Below are positions 9,932 to 18,304 of a DNA stretch of 64,000 bases, piece after piece. The translations under genes and the position numbers were made by a program. The stretch covers positions 6,324,001 through 6,388,000 of the forward strand of contig NZ_CP135079.1 in the NCBI RefSeq assembly GCF_032121415.1. Direction: 5' to 3'. Below the pieces are notes generated by a model. It did no database searches. It was given only the letters and a program-made list of their open reading frames with translations, and was not told the origin of the DNA. Each line of letters opens with the position of its first letter. Position 1 is the first letter of the stretch. This DNA comes from Streptomyces parvus (GTDB lineage: Bacteria; Actinomycetota; Actinomycetes; Streptomycetales; Streptomycetaceae).

Positions 9932-11461
9932 TCAGGTGCCAGTGATGACGGCATCGCGCAGGTTCTGCCAGAGCAGACGCTCGTCCGGTGACGGGTCCGT
10001 GAGCACGGTGGGCGCACCCTCGCCCAGGCGCATGACGGACCGGAGCCCGGAGTAGGCGGGCCAGGACGGCATCGCGCCAGGGGTGGAAGGGCCGGGGCGG
10101 CCGGTCCCGGCGAAAGAGATCCATGCCTCGCGCATCTGGTCGGAGAGGTGCTGCGGCGCGTCGGGGCCGGCATGCGGGTCGTCGAGGTGACCGAAAACGA
10201 AGCCGATCTCCGCCATGTGGCACGCGCCCAGGGCACCGTCCAGAGCAGGTGAGGAGCGTGCGAACTCGTACACGAAGGTGTCCGCGCCGTGGGCGGCACG
10301 CGCCTCGGCCACCCGTAGGGCAGGGATCCGATATGCGTGGTCGGTCATGGCCGCGGACAGCAGATCGCCCGGTGTCGCGCCAGGGTGAGCGGCCGCGTAG
10401 ACGCTGTGAGCCTTGTCGGCGTCGAGACCGAGACCGGCCAGGAAACCGTGCAGGACTTCGTCCGTGATGCGCGGGGCAATCCCCAGCGGCACGAGGAAGA
10501 GGCGGAACTCGTCGCTGGTCGTGCCGGTGAGCAGGTCGATCTCACAGCCGATCCCGCCGGAGAGGGCGTCGATCGGGCGCTCGGGGAGCGTGGCTCCGTC
10601 CACGACGGGCAGCACGGTGGTGCCGCCGCCCGCGGATTCGCCCCACTCCCCGGGATCGGCAGCCTGTGCGATCTCCCGGCCCAGAGCGTCGTTGGCGGCG
10701 ATGAGCCGATGGGGCGGCAAGGCGGCCAGACTCTCGCGGGTCGGCTCGGCACCGGCGAGAGCGGCCAGCCGATCGGTGAGGCGCCGGGCGACATCCTCGG
10801 TATGGGTGTGATGTCCGGCACCGCTCTGCGTGATCGCACGGTGGAACAACCCGCGGGCCCGGGGCATGGTCATGAGCGCGGTGATGCTGATGGCCCCGGC
10901 GGACTGGCCGAAGACGGTGACGTTGTCCGGGTCGCCGCCGAAGGCGCCGATGTTGTCCTGGACCCATTCCAGCGCGGCAATCTGGTCCAGCAGACCGAGG
11001 TTGGAGGTGCCATCGGGCAACAGCAGGAACCCTTCCGCACCCAGCCGGTAGTTGAGCGTGACGCACACGACACCGTCGGCGGCGAGCCGCGCACCGTCAT
11101 AGGCGGCAAGGGAACCGGAACCGTTACGGAAGGCACCCCCGTGGATCCAGACCATGACCGGGAGCCGCCCCTGGCTGCGGCTCGGCGCAGGCGTCCACAC
11201 GTTGAGATGGAGACAGTCCTCGCCCGGGTTGACGGCTTCTTCCAGCAACCCGGCCATGACCGGCAGATACCCGGGCTGTGGTGCTGAAGGCCCGGGGACG
11301 AGCGCGTCGCGCACACCTGTCCACGGCTGCGGTGCCTCAGGGGGCCTCAGCCGTCGCGGTCCGAACGGTGGTGCCGCGTATCGGATGCCTTTGAACACCG
11401 AGATCTGTCCCTCGAGTCGTCCGCGTACGCGGCCTGCCGTGGTGGGGACGGTGATGTGCAT
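9932..11461 (-). CDS. Type B carboxylesterase/lipase (para-nitrobenzyl esterase-like)
   Basis: A 509-residue alpha/beta hydrolase. Family signatures appear in order: FKGIRYAAPPFG near the N-terminus, EDCLHLNVWTP, the oxyanion-hole motif WIHGGAF, and the nucleophile elbow GQSAGAIS carrying the catalytic Ser. A His lies in the C-terminal third (ACHMAEIGFVFGH). Members hydrolyse carboxylic esters of uncertain natural substrate. No signal peptide is visible, so it is probably cytoplasmic. The ATG at 11461 has GAGGA 5-6 bases upstream, which favours it over the longer frame to 11524. The gene appears monocistronic. Confidence 0.9.
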   Translation of the reverse strand: MHITVPTTAGRVRGRLEGQISVFKGIRYAAPPFGPRRLRPPEAPQPWTGVRDALVPGPSAPQPGYLPVMAGLLEEAVNPGEDCLHLNVWTPAPSRSQGRLPVMVWIHGGAFRNGSGSLAAYDGARLAADGVVCVTLNYRLGAEGFLLLPDGTSNLGLLDQIAALEWVQDNIGAFGGDPDNVTVFGQSAGAISITALMTMPRARGLFHRAITQSGAGHHTHTEDVARRLTDRLAALAGAEPTRESLAALPPHRLIAANDALGREIAQAADPGEWGESAGGGTTVLPVVDGATLPERPIDALSGGIGCEIDLLTGTTSDEFRLFLVPLGIAPRITDEVLHGFLAGLGLDADKAHSVYAAAHPGATPGDLLSAAMTDHAYRIPALRVAEARAAHGADTFVYEFARSSPALDGALGACHMAEIGFVFGHLDDPHAGPDAPQHLSDQMREAWISFAGTGRPGPSTPGAMPSWPAYSGLRSVMRLGEGAPTVLTDPSPDERLLWQNLRDAVITGT

Positions 11462-12188
11462 GGTTCCTCGCAAAGCTGTTGATCTTTCCCGGCCATCCTC
11501 ATTACTCCTTCCACAGGCGGGCAACCTGTTTTCCGGAACCTGTCACACCTGCCATGGGAGGATCCGACGCGGGTCGCGCGGCGGACCCTCCGGAGTGGAC
11601 ATCCCGGCAACGGATCCTGATGGTCCAGAGAGGGCTGCGCAGGCGGCTTCGACCCCAGAATGAGCGCGAGCCTCATCGACGCCCCAGGAAAATCCCCAGC
11701 CGTTGACCCGGCGACCATGATCGTCGCTGCGCGGTTCGGCGCTCGGCCTCGTCGAGTGCGGCGCGCCGATCAGCGAGCTGCTCGCGCTCCCACTTCTTCA
11801 CCGTCTTTGGGCTGCGGCCTCCGTCGGCGCCGAGCCGGTGGCAGAGGCCCCGGAGATCAACGACGGCGCCGTGGAGATCAGCGTGTGGGTACGGGACGGC
11901 GGGCAAGCGGGGGGCCCGCGGGTGCGAGGGCGTTCGCCATCGGTCGGACCGTACGGAAGGGAGGTGCGGCGCACGTGCGCAGCGCGTGTGACCTCGGCTG
12001 CGGCCCGGGCGGAAACCAGCGAGCCGACTTCCGGAGCGGTCGATCGTCGGCCGACTGAGGGACAGAGGGGCCGTATTCCCTTGAACCGGAGCGATGTCGG
12101 TGCCCGACAGGTCGGTGATGCGTCCCCACGTCATCCGTCCGTCGTTCCGCCCGGTGCCGAGGCGGGCAAGGAGGGCACCCGCGCCGTC
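11462..12188. other. Gap with a decayed minus-strand coding tail
   Basis: The minus strand at about 11673-11830 reads TVKKWEREQLADRRAALDEA and ends SPGQRLGIFLGRR before a stop. It looks like the C-terminus of a real protein, but the upstream frame does not. The segment at about 11947-12120 resembles 62766-63008 (see findings). No intact gene is visible. Confidence 0.4.
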
Positions 12189-13238
12189 CTATCTGTCGGG
12201 GCCGGTGTCGCCCATGGCTCTGCGGTCCTCGTCTGTCCACTTGCGGGTGTCGCGGGGGGCGACGTACGGCTCCTCCGTCTGAGGGTGGCCGCTGATGACG
12301 GCTCGCTCACGGGCCATTTCCGCGTCGAACTCCAGACCGAGCAAGATCGCCAGGTTCGTGATCCACAGCCAGACCAGGAAGATGATCACGCCTGCCAGAG
12401 CGCCGTAGGTCTTGTTGTACGAACCGAAGTTGGCCACGTAGAAGGCGAAGGCGGCTGATGCCGCCATCCAGATCAGCAGCGCCAGCAGGCTGCCCAGCGA
12501 CACGAACTTGAAGCCCCGGCCCTTGGCGTTCGGCGCCGCCCAGTACAGGAGCGCCAGCATGATGGTCACCAGCAACACCAGGACGGGCCATTTGGCGATC
12601 GACCAAACGGTCATGGCCGTGTCACCGACCCCCAGAGCGGTGCCGATCTGACGGGCGATCCCGCCCGAGAGCACGACGATCAGCGCGCTCACACAGGCCA
12701 GCACCATCAACGCGAGCGTCAGGCCGACGCGGACCGGGAGCACCTTCCAGGCCGGGCGGCCCTCGGGCACGTCGTACACGGCGTTCGAGGTGCGGATGAA
12801 CGCGGCGACGTACCCGGAGGCGGACCACAGCGCGGCCAGCAGACCCACGATGGCCATCACCCAGCCGGTCCCGCTGCTGGACTGCAACTGGGTCACCGCG
12901 TTCGTGAGGACGTCACGAGCCGCGCCCGGGGCGAGTTTCTGCATGTTGTCCAGGACGGTCTGCGTGGTCTCCTTGCCCGCGATGCCGAGCAGGGAGACCA
13001 GGACCAGCAGGGCCGGGAACAGGGCCAGGATGCCGTAGTACGTCAGCGCTGCGGCCCGGTCGGCCAGCTCGTCCCGCTTGAACTCGCTCAACGTGCGCTT
13101 CAGTACCGCGCCCCACGACCCCTTGCCGAGCTTCGCCGGCGATGCGGGCGGGGTGGTGTCTGCCTGCGCACGTGAACCGACGCCCGGCCGGGCCCTCTCC
13201 GGGCCCGGGCGCTCTGGATCGTGATGTTCGTTCGCCAT
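12189..13238 (-). CDS. YihY/BrkB-family membrane protein
   Basis: A 349-residue integral membrane protein with six hydrophobic segments between about residues 65 and 305. It carries the family motif DRAAALTYYGILALFPALL, and a conserved LWSASGYVAAFIRTSNAVYD stretch follows. Members were once called ribonuclease BN, but that assignment was withdrawn; a lipid or small-molecule transport role is suspected. The tail (residues 320-349) is charged and probably cytoplasmic. The ATG at 13238 is chosen over a GTG three codons earlier. The gene reads in the same direction as the three envelope/stress genes upstream and may share their transcript. Confidence 0.88.
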   Translation of the reverse strand: MANEHHDPERPGPERARPGVGSRAQADTTPPASPAKLGKGSWGAVLKRTLSEFKRDELADRAAALTYYGILALFPALLVLVSLLGIAGKETTQTVLDNMQKLAPGAARDVLTNAVTQLQSSSGTGWVMAIVGLLAALWSASGYVAAFIRTSNAVYDVPEGRPAWKVLPVRVGLTLALMVLACVSALIVVLSGGIARQIGTALGVGDTAMTVWSIAKWPVLVLLVTIMLALLYWAAPNAKGRGFKFVSLGSLLALLIWMAASAAFAFYVANFGSYNKTYGALAGVIIFLVWLWITNLAILLGLEFDAEMARERAVISGHPQTEEPYVAPRDTRKWTDEDRRAMGDTGPDR

Positions 13239-13398
13239 GGGAATCACACAACCTCAGCGGTGTACGGCCAGCGACCTCACGGCCGGTCCATGCCGCCGAC
13301 CGGAGGAGAGACCCGGCAGGCGAGGCCCCGGAAGGAAGGAGGGGCCGCGTCTTTGCCGAACGCTTCTTGCGCTCGGGCCGGTATGAGGAACGGCCGAA

Positions 13399-14040
13399 TC
13401 ATCTTCCGGCTTCGCGGGCGGCTTCCTGGCCGGCCTCCCGCAACCCCGTCCCCGCCTCTTGCCCGGCGTCCTGTGCTTTCTGCTTGGTGGTCTGTACCGC
13501 GTCCTGTGCCGAGCTCTTAACCGCTTCCACGGCTTCCACGGCAGGCTCGCGCATTTCCTCCTTGACGTCCTGCGCGATGCCCTGGGCGGTCTGCTTCACG
13601 GGCTCGAGGAGTTCGTCGGAGTGATCGCGCAGATGCGCGCCGACGCGTTCCTCGGCGTCCGTGGTGGGAAGCAACGCGGCTGCGAGCATGCCGGCGCCGA
13701 AGGCGATGATGCCCGCCGCGACGGGGCTGCCCTGCGTCTGTTGCGTGATGCGGTCGGGTGCCTGGCGTACGGATCGGCCCACTTGGTCGGCGGTGTTCTT
13801 GGCAACCTCGCCCGCCTGCTGCGCAGTGTCCGCGACGCCTTGTGTACCTGCGGCTGTGGTGTCGCTCGCCGTGCCCATCACACGCTCCTTCACGCGGGTG
13901 ATCCGCTGTTGTGTGGCGGCCGCTTTGCGCCGGGCGACCTTGCCCGGGGTGACCTTGTCCGCTAGGCGGTCCACGTTGTGAGCGAGGTGGGCGCGGGTGT
14001 GTTCCACGTCGGACTTCAGCTCGTCGGGTTGCGTGCCCAT
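13399..14040 (-). CDS. DUF3618 domain protein
   Basis: A 213-residue protein. The first 55 residues (DELKSDVEHTRAHLAHNVDR, then LADKVTPGKVARRK) match DUF3618, a short helical motif found in actinobacterial membrane-associated proteins. A single hydrophobic helix follows at about residues 108-124 (AAGIIAFGAGMLAAALL). The last 90 residues are an Ala/Gln/Glu/Lys-rich helical repeat region typical of stress or late-embryogenesis-like proteins. The first 25 bases overlap the holin-family gene upstream, so the two are likely translationally coupled. Function is unknown; the gene set suggests an envelope stress role. Confidence 0.85.
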   Translation of the reverse strand: MGTQPDELKSDVEHTRAHLAHNVDRLADKVTPGKVARRKAAATQQRITRVKERVMGTASDTTAAGTQGVADTAQQAGEVAKNTADQVGRSVRQAPDRITQQTQGSPVAAGIIAFGAGMLAAALLPTTDAEERVGAHLRDHSDELLEPVKQTAQGIAQDVKEEMREPAVEAVEAVKSSAQDAVQTTKQKAQDAGQEAGTGLREAGQEAAREAGR

Positions 14041-14468
14041 CGCGCGTCCTCCTTCAGCGTTTCGACAGTGCGTTCGGGTTTCGCGCTGACGGCCTTGAGG
14101 CGCCTGCGGCCCACCACGAAGAGAAGAGCCGCCAGGAGTGCCCAGAACCCGGTCACGATGAGCGCGGCCCAGGCCAGGTCGACCACGTGCGCGAGTCCGA
14201 AGACGGCCGCCAGGCTGCCCATCAGCACCACCAGGTGACCGGCGTACCCGGAGCCGGCGAGCAGGCCAGCTGCCTTGCCCGCCCGGGTCGCACTTTCCTT
14301 GGCCTCGGCCTTGGCGAGAGCGACCTCCTCGCGCACCAACTGTGTGAGGTCTTCGCTGATCTCGCCGACCAGCTCTCCGATGGAGGGGTCCGCCGACGGT
14401 GCGCGGGTGGAGCCGGCGGCCTGGGCGTCCGATGGGGCAGTGGTGTGTTCCGAAAATGGTGTGACCAC
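14016..14468 (-). CDS. Phage holin-family protein (actinobacterial holin-X)
   Basis: A 150-residue protein. It has a polar N-terminus, an amphipathic segment (IGELVGEISEDLTQLVREEV, about residues 28-47), then two membrane helices (about residues 75-95 and 100-122) and a basic tail. This is the holin-X/PF07332 pattern; despite the name these are chromosomal genes with no proven lysis role. The GTG start at 14468 has GGGGAGG 6-8 bases upstream. It sits in a three-gene run with the proteins on either side. A damaged second copy of its middle lies at 9778-9885. Confidence 0.85.
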   Translation of the reverse strand: MVTPFSEHTTAPSDAQAAGSTRAPSADPSIGELVGEISEDLTQLVREEVALAKAEAKESATRAGKAAGLLAGSGYAGHLVVLMGSLAAVFGLAHVVDLAWAALIVTGFWALLAALLFVVGRRRLKAVSAKPERTVETLKEDARWARNPTS

Positions 14469-14481
14469 GGCTCGACCTCCC

Positions 14482-15192
14482 CTACCGCTGCTGCGGATCC
14501 GGATACGGGTCGCTCACCGGGGCCGGCCCCCGTGCTGGGTCTCCGCCGTAGGACGGAGTGGGGCTGGGCGAGGGCGGTGCCGGACGGGGGTCGGCGCCCG
14601 GGGCTCGCGACGCCTCACGGCCCGTACCGATCCGCGGCGCGTTTCGGACCTTACTGTCCTCCCTCGTGCTCGCAGGCCCCTCTCCTCCGTCTCCGGACTT
14701 GGCGCCCTTGGCGAGCCGGGCGGTGGCGAAGCCGGCGAGCGCCGCGCCCGCCAGGAAGGCCCCGGGACGACGACGTGCGAAGTCCTGCAGATCGCTGAGG
14801 AGCCCCCCTGGACCCCTGTCTTCCAATCGGGAGGCGGCCTGGTGGCCGCGGTCCGCTATCTGCCTTACCGCGCTCGCGGCGGAGGAGTCGCTGTCGCTGT
14901 GGCGGCTCATGTCGTGCAGATCGTCGGCCAGCCGCCGTACGTTGCCTGCCAGACGCTGGGTCTGCGAGCGCGCCTGTTCCTCCAGCTGGCTTCGCAGCTC
15001 GCTCACGAGGTCCTGGGCTCGTGCCGTAGCCTCACCCGCCACATCGGCTGTCTGTTCCTTGGCGGTCCCTGCCACATCACCGGCCTTGTCGGTGACCAGA
15101 TCGGCACTTTCGCTCGCCTTGTCCCGTGCGGTCTGCGCCGCTGTCGTCGTCGTTCCACTGTCCGGACGGCTCAAACTCTCGAAGTCGCTCAA
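14482..15192 (-). CDS. Helical stress-type protein of the holin/DUF3618 operon
   Basis: A 236-residue protein starting at TTG with GGAGGAG close upstream. Residues 15-75 are an alanine-rich amphipathic helix (KASESADLVTDKAGDVAGTA), then a coiled-coil-like region (SELRSQLEEQARSQTQRLAG). A Gly/Ala hydrophobic helix follows near residue 145-165, and the C-terminus is a Pro/Ser-rich disordered tail. I recognise it as the usual first gene before the holin-X and DUF3618 genes, 13 bases from the former. No function is established; such proteins are thought to lie at the membrane. Confidence 0.75.
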   Translation of the reverse strand: MSDFESLSRPDSGTTTTAAQTARDKASESADLVTDKAGDVAGTAKEQTADVAGEATARAQDLVSELRSQLEEQARSQTQRLAGNVRRLADDLHDMSRHSDSDSSAASAVRQIADRGHQAASRLEDRGPGGLLSDLQDFARRRPGAFLAGAALAGFATARLAKGAKSGDGGEGPASTREDSKVRNAPRIGTGREASRAPGADPRPAPPSPSPTPSYGGDPARGPAPVSDPYPDPQQR

Positions 15193-15504
15193 AGCTCCTC
15201 CTCGATCGGCCCTGCATTGGGAGGCGGGTCATCCCCAAAGACGTCTCCTCAATGGTTACAAAGGTAGTGAAAAGATGCGATAGGGGACACGTGATCGCCT
15301 TCTCGCTCCGCCGGCCACCACCACGACCAAGCTGCTGCACTGGTCCAGTTGGCGCCGGCACCGTCAGCCAGCGGCTCGACGCAGTCACTGCCGACGGCGC
15401 TCTCTCAAGGAACCCACCAGATGGACCAGGAAGCCGCACTGAGGTAAGGCCGCTCCCCGGCCAGCCGGATCTACGCTTACCTGCGAGGCATGTTTGCGGC
15501 CGAC
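15193..15504. other. Upstream region of the envelope operon
   Basis: This stretch should carry the promoter for the three minus-strand genes to its left. I see no coding frame with support and no clear -35/-10 pair. Confidence 0.35.
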
Positions 15505-15925
15505 TCAGCCGATCGTCGGAGCTGGCGGCGCGACCACTTCGCGCAGCTCGGCGGCGGCCTGAGCCATGAGCTGAGCGAGGGTGGTGTCCGGCTCGGCCAG
15601 CCAGCGGGGCATGGCGCGCCGGTGGATCGCCAGCACCACGTCGATGATGAAGCGTGCTTTTCCGGGCTCGACGCCGCGGCGTTCGAGCGCCGCTGCCAGC
15701 ACGTCGGCGATGCCTGCGAGCTTGATCAGATCGCGCTCGGCCAGTGCCGGGTTGGCGGCGATCACTCTTCCCCGGCGCCGCAGGAACTCGCGTGGGCGGA
15801 AGATCTCCTCCGCGGTTCCCAGCGCGGCCAGCAGCACCTCGATCGGCGTGAGGCCCGGGTCGGCTGCATCGACCTGGTCGACGAGGTGGGCCTCGAGTTC
15901 GTTGCCGGCGAAGTTCGGCCCGGCC
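15505..15925 (-). pseudogene. TetR-family regulator lacking its DNA-binding domain
   Basis: The minus strand reads NELEAHLVDQVDAADPGLTP, PREFLRRRGRVIAANPALAE and ends in AAAELREVVAPPAPTIG. This is the ligand-binding C-terminal domain of a TetR regulator. The N-terminal helix-turn-helix (about 60-70 residues) is missing, and the frame runs into sequence belonging to the dehydrogenase on the other strand. Without the HTH it cannot bind DNA as a TetR protein. The junction near 15920 is shared with the next pseudogene. Confidence 0.7.
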
Positions 15926-16607
15926 ACCTTCGACGGCCCGACGGCCGGCGCCGCCGAGTACGCGCTGATGCCGGCCTGGGCACGCATTCCCGAAGGCGTA
16001 TCCGCCGAGCAGGCCGCCGCGCTGCCGATGGCGGCCGAGGCGGCGTGGCGCGCGCTCGACGACCTCGGCGTTCAGCCGGGTGAGCTGCTGCTCGTCCACG
16101 GTGCGGGCTCCACCGTGGGTGAGGCGGCGGTGCGCTTCGCGCTGCACCGGGGTATTCGGGTGATCGCCACCGCCGGGCAGACCCGGGCAGCAGCTCTGGA
16201 TGAGATCGGCGTCCAGGTGGCCGCCTACGGCGAGGGCATGGCCGAACGTGTCAGGGCACTGTCCGGAGGCCACATCGATCGTGCCCTCGACGCGGCGCCG
16301 ACCGGGGGGCCGGATCGACCGCGCCGACCAGCCCAGCCCGGCCGGCGGCTCGCTACCGCCCCTGATCGAGCTGACCGGGGATCCCGACCGCGTCCTCACC
16401 GTCTCGGACTTCGCCGCCGCAGCCGAACTGGGCGTCCGCATCACTACCGAGATCCGCTACGACCGGATGAACGAGTTCGCCGGACTCGCCGGAGAAGGCA
16501 TCCTGGTCGTACCGGTTGCCCGCACCTACACCCTCGACCAGATCCAGGAAGCGGCCAAGCTCAGCCAGTCCCGCCGCCCCGGCGGCAAACTCGTGCTTGT
16601 CGTGTGA
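15915..16607 (+). pseudogene. Zinc-type/NADP-dependent dehydrogenase, 5' truncated and frameshifted
   Basis: The first frame begins in mid-protein (AEYALMPAWARIPEGVSAEQ) and carries the Rossmann segment LLVHGAGSTVGEAAVRFALH. Near the G6 run at 16304-16309 the coding continues in another frame as PPLIELTGDPDRVLTVSDFA and ends EAAKLSQSRRPGGKLVLVV. The product would be a medium-chain dehydrogenase/quinone-reductase-type oxidoreductase. About 110 N-terminal residues are missing and a single-base indel in the G run breaks the rest. It was divergent from the truncated TetR gene, probably its regulator. Confidence 0.75.
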
Positions 16608-16918
16608 GCACCTTGCTGGCGAGGTCAGGCCAAAGGAGTCCACACACCCCGATGACCACACGGTGACCGCACCCGTTCCCGACCAGGGTCCCCACTGCTC
16701 CGCTTCGCTGCCACCGCCTCGACCGATGGCGACCGCCCGCCGTCACCGCACCCGGGCATGGGATGTTGGTCAAAGGACGTGCACGGCACCATCCCGCGAA
16801 GCGTGCTCCGGCGGCCGGCGCTGTTCGTCGGGGGCATGAGCGAAGGGCCTGTGCCGCAATGGCGCAAGCCCTTCACTCTCATCGGGAACTATGCAGTTGT
16901 GTGCGCCAGGTTGCGGGG
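16608..16918. other. Intergenic stretch, nothing assignable
   Basis: Both strands have open frames, but none shows a domain, a plausible ribosome site or support from neighbours. Confidence 0.4.
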
Positions 16919-17146
16919 TCAGCGGACGACCCAGCCGCGCTCCGCGTCGAAGTAGGCTGCCTGTCCCTTGACGGTGGTGATCCCGTACGGGCCGCCGAGG
17001 TTCTGGTACTCGCCGCTGGCCCAGCCGGCCTCGATGCCCGCGTGGCCGCCGGCGTGACCGTCCCAGTCGTTCGCGGAAGCCGGGGCCGCGGCGACGAAAC
17101 CGGCCGCAGCGACAGCTGCCAGGGTGATCGCGATACGACGGATCAT
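16919..17146 (-). CDS. Small secreted protein
   Basis: A 75-residue protein with a textbook Sec signal peptide: MIRRIA, a hydrophobic Ala/Val core and the cleavage motif APASA-ND near residues 22-26. The mature part is about 49 residues, rich in Gly, Tyr and Trp (YQNLGGPYGITTVKGQAAYF), with no cysteines. The ATG at 17146 has AGGAG 6 bases upstream, which rules out the longer frame to 17224. It is not a family I can name; possibilities include a small surface or spore-coat protein or a bacteriocin-like peptide. Confidence 0.72.
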   Translation of the reverse strand: MIRRIAITLAAVAAAGFVAAAPASANDWDGHAGGHAGIEAGWASGEYQNLGGPYGITTVKGQAAYFDAERGWVVR

Positions 17147-17279
17147 GAACGCTCTCCTTGTGTCATAGGCGTATGCGTGCAAAGCCACCCTGACCACAAC
17201 ACCGATCGACGGCACACGCGGCACGCAGAGAATCCAGACAAAGAACCTGATCGGCTGCCTGCGCCCCCGCCCGGACTAC

Positions 17280-17375
17280 GGGTCCAGTGCCCAGGTGTCC
17301 GCGGCGAGTAGTTCGTACGCGGCCGCCATGCCGGGTACGAGCTCCAAGAACCGTGAGTGCCTGTGTCTGAACCTC
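17280..17375 (-). pseudogene. C-terminal fragment of an unidentified protein
   Basis: The minus strand reads RFRHRHSRFLELVPGMAAAY followed by ELLAADTWALDP and a stop. It has the composition of a genuine protein end, but nothing upstream continues it. The 18 bases at 17357-17374 recur, inverted, at 23271-23288, exactly where the DUF6192 frame starts. Both places are probable rearrangement junctions. Confidence 0.35.
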
Positions 17376-17383
17376 CAGCCGGA

Positions 17384-17410
17384 TTCTTCGCAGGTCAGGA
17401 TTCGAACAGG
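17384..17410 (+). repeat. 27-bp direct repeat, left copy
   Basis: Matches 20802-20828 at 25 of 27 positions, including a shared TTCGAACAGG end. The pair brackets the integrase relic and the ABC-transporter operon. It contains the tRNA T-loop-like string TTCGAAC, but the flanks cannot form a T-stem. Confidence 0.55.
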
Positions 17411-17603
17411 GGCGGCTGGGTCCGTTTCGCGGGCAGCTTGAGGTGACCGGATCTTCGGTGCGGAGCCTCGCGGACGTGGAGGAGTGAGCCGGGAGTCCTG
17501 CCGCAGGGGAACGTGGTCTGAGGAACATCGGCGTCAGATCGTGCACTGAGCCTCCGTCCGCCCTGGTGGGCGGCTGGGGCCAGGCAAGGTTGCCAGCCCG
17601 CCG

Positions 17604-17860
17604 ATGCCCGACCCGGACACCGGGTTCGCCCGGCTGTCGTACGGGCAGGCCCGCGCCCTGCTGGACGAGCACACCGCCGTACGTGGACCTGGAACGCGCT
17701 GGGTTCTGCGCGAGTGCCGCCACTCCTCCCTGACCCACCTCGGCGAGCAGGGCGCGTCGTTACTGATGCTGATGGCGAACCGGAGAACGTCCGGCGCTAT
17801 TCAAGCCGCCCCCAGAGGCAATCGCCGAGCTCACCAGTCTGCTCGCTCCCGCCGGCAGCC
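17604..17860 (+). pseudogene. C-terminal relic of a tyrosine integrase (different family)
   Basis: The frame reads PDTGFARLSYGQARALLDEH, then RHSSLTHLGEQGASLLMLMA. It loses one base near 17800, after which another frame gives RRYFKPPPEAIAELTSLLAP-like sequence. This is the catalytic C-terminal region of streptomycete site-specific integrases (RHSxLTHLGE carries the box II Arg-His). It is unrelated to the panD-type integrase at 31 kb. Start, catalytic domain front and frame are lost. Confidence 0.65.
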
Positions 17861-18184
17861 GTCGCTGACCGCTGAGCAGGACCTCACCCGCAGCATGCCC
17901 GCGGCCTGGTCAGGCGCCGACTGCACGAGGCGGCGTCGGTGCTGTTCTCTTGACGCCGCGGTCCGGCGAGAAGGAACTCTCCGCGACGGCGATCCGCCGA
18001 TTCCCGGGCCGTGACGGCGGTTTTCTCAGCCCGCTCCGACGTCATGATCAACAGCTCGGTGGCCGGGCCTTGTGAGCGATCCGGCCGGTCGGCGGACCCG
18101 GTACAAACCCCAGGCGAAGACAGGCCACACCCGCACAGGGGTGGTCGGGTGGGGAGGATCCGGCCGACGTACGCGACACAACAT
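17861..18184. other. Intergenic stretch before the ABC exporter
   Basis: No gene is supported here. It is the upstream region of the exporter operon. Confidence 0.4.
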
Positions 18185-18235
18185 GCCGACGGGCGCGTCG
18201 GCAACATCCGATAAGATGCCGACAGCTGCGTCGTC
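18185..18235 (+). promoter_or_regulatory. Tandem TetR-type operators with -10-like element
   Basis: Two inverted repeats of form GCCGAC-N6-GTCGGC lie at 18185-18202 (perfect) and 18218-18235 (GTCGTC on the right arm), 33 bp apart, about three helical turns. A TAAGAT hexamer lies between them at 18212-18217. The arrangement fits autorepression of the downstream operon by its own TetR gene at 20208-20789. Confidence 0.6.
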
Positions 18236-18304
18236 AAGTTTAGGTAAAGCGGCGACGTGGCCAGTCTGTCGTGTCCTCATTCCCTTCATCGCTCGGAGAG
18301 CTCC

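Noticed and set aside
17384..17410. tRNA 3' end suggested by TTCGAAC
   Set aside because: The bases next to the loop cannot form the 5-bp T-stem on either strand, and there is no acceptor end.
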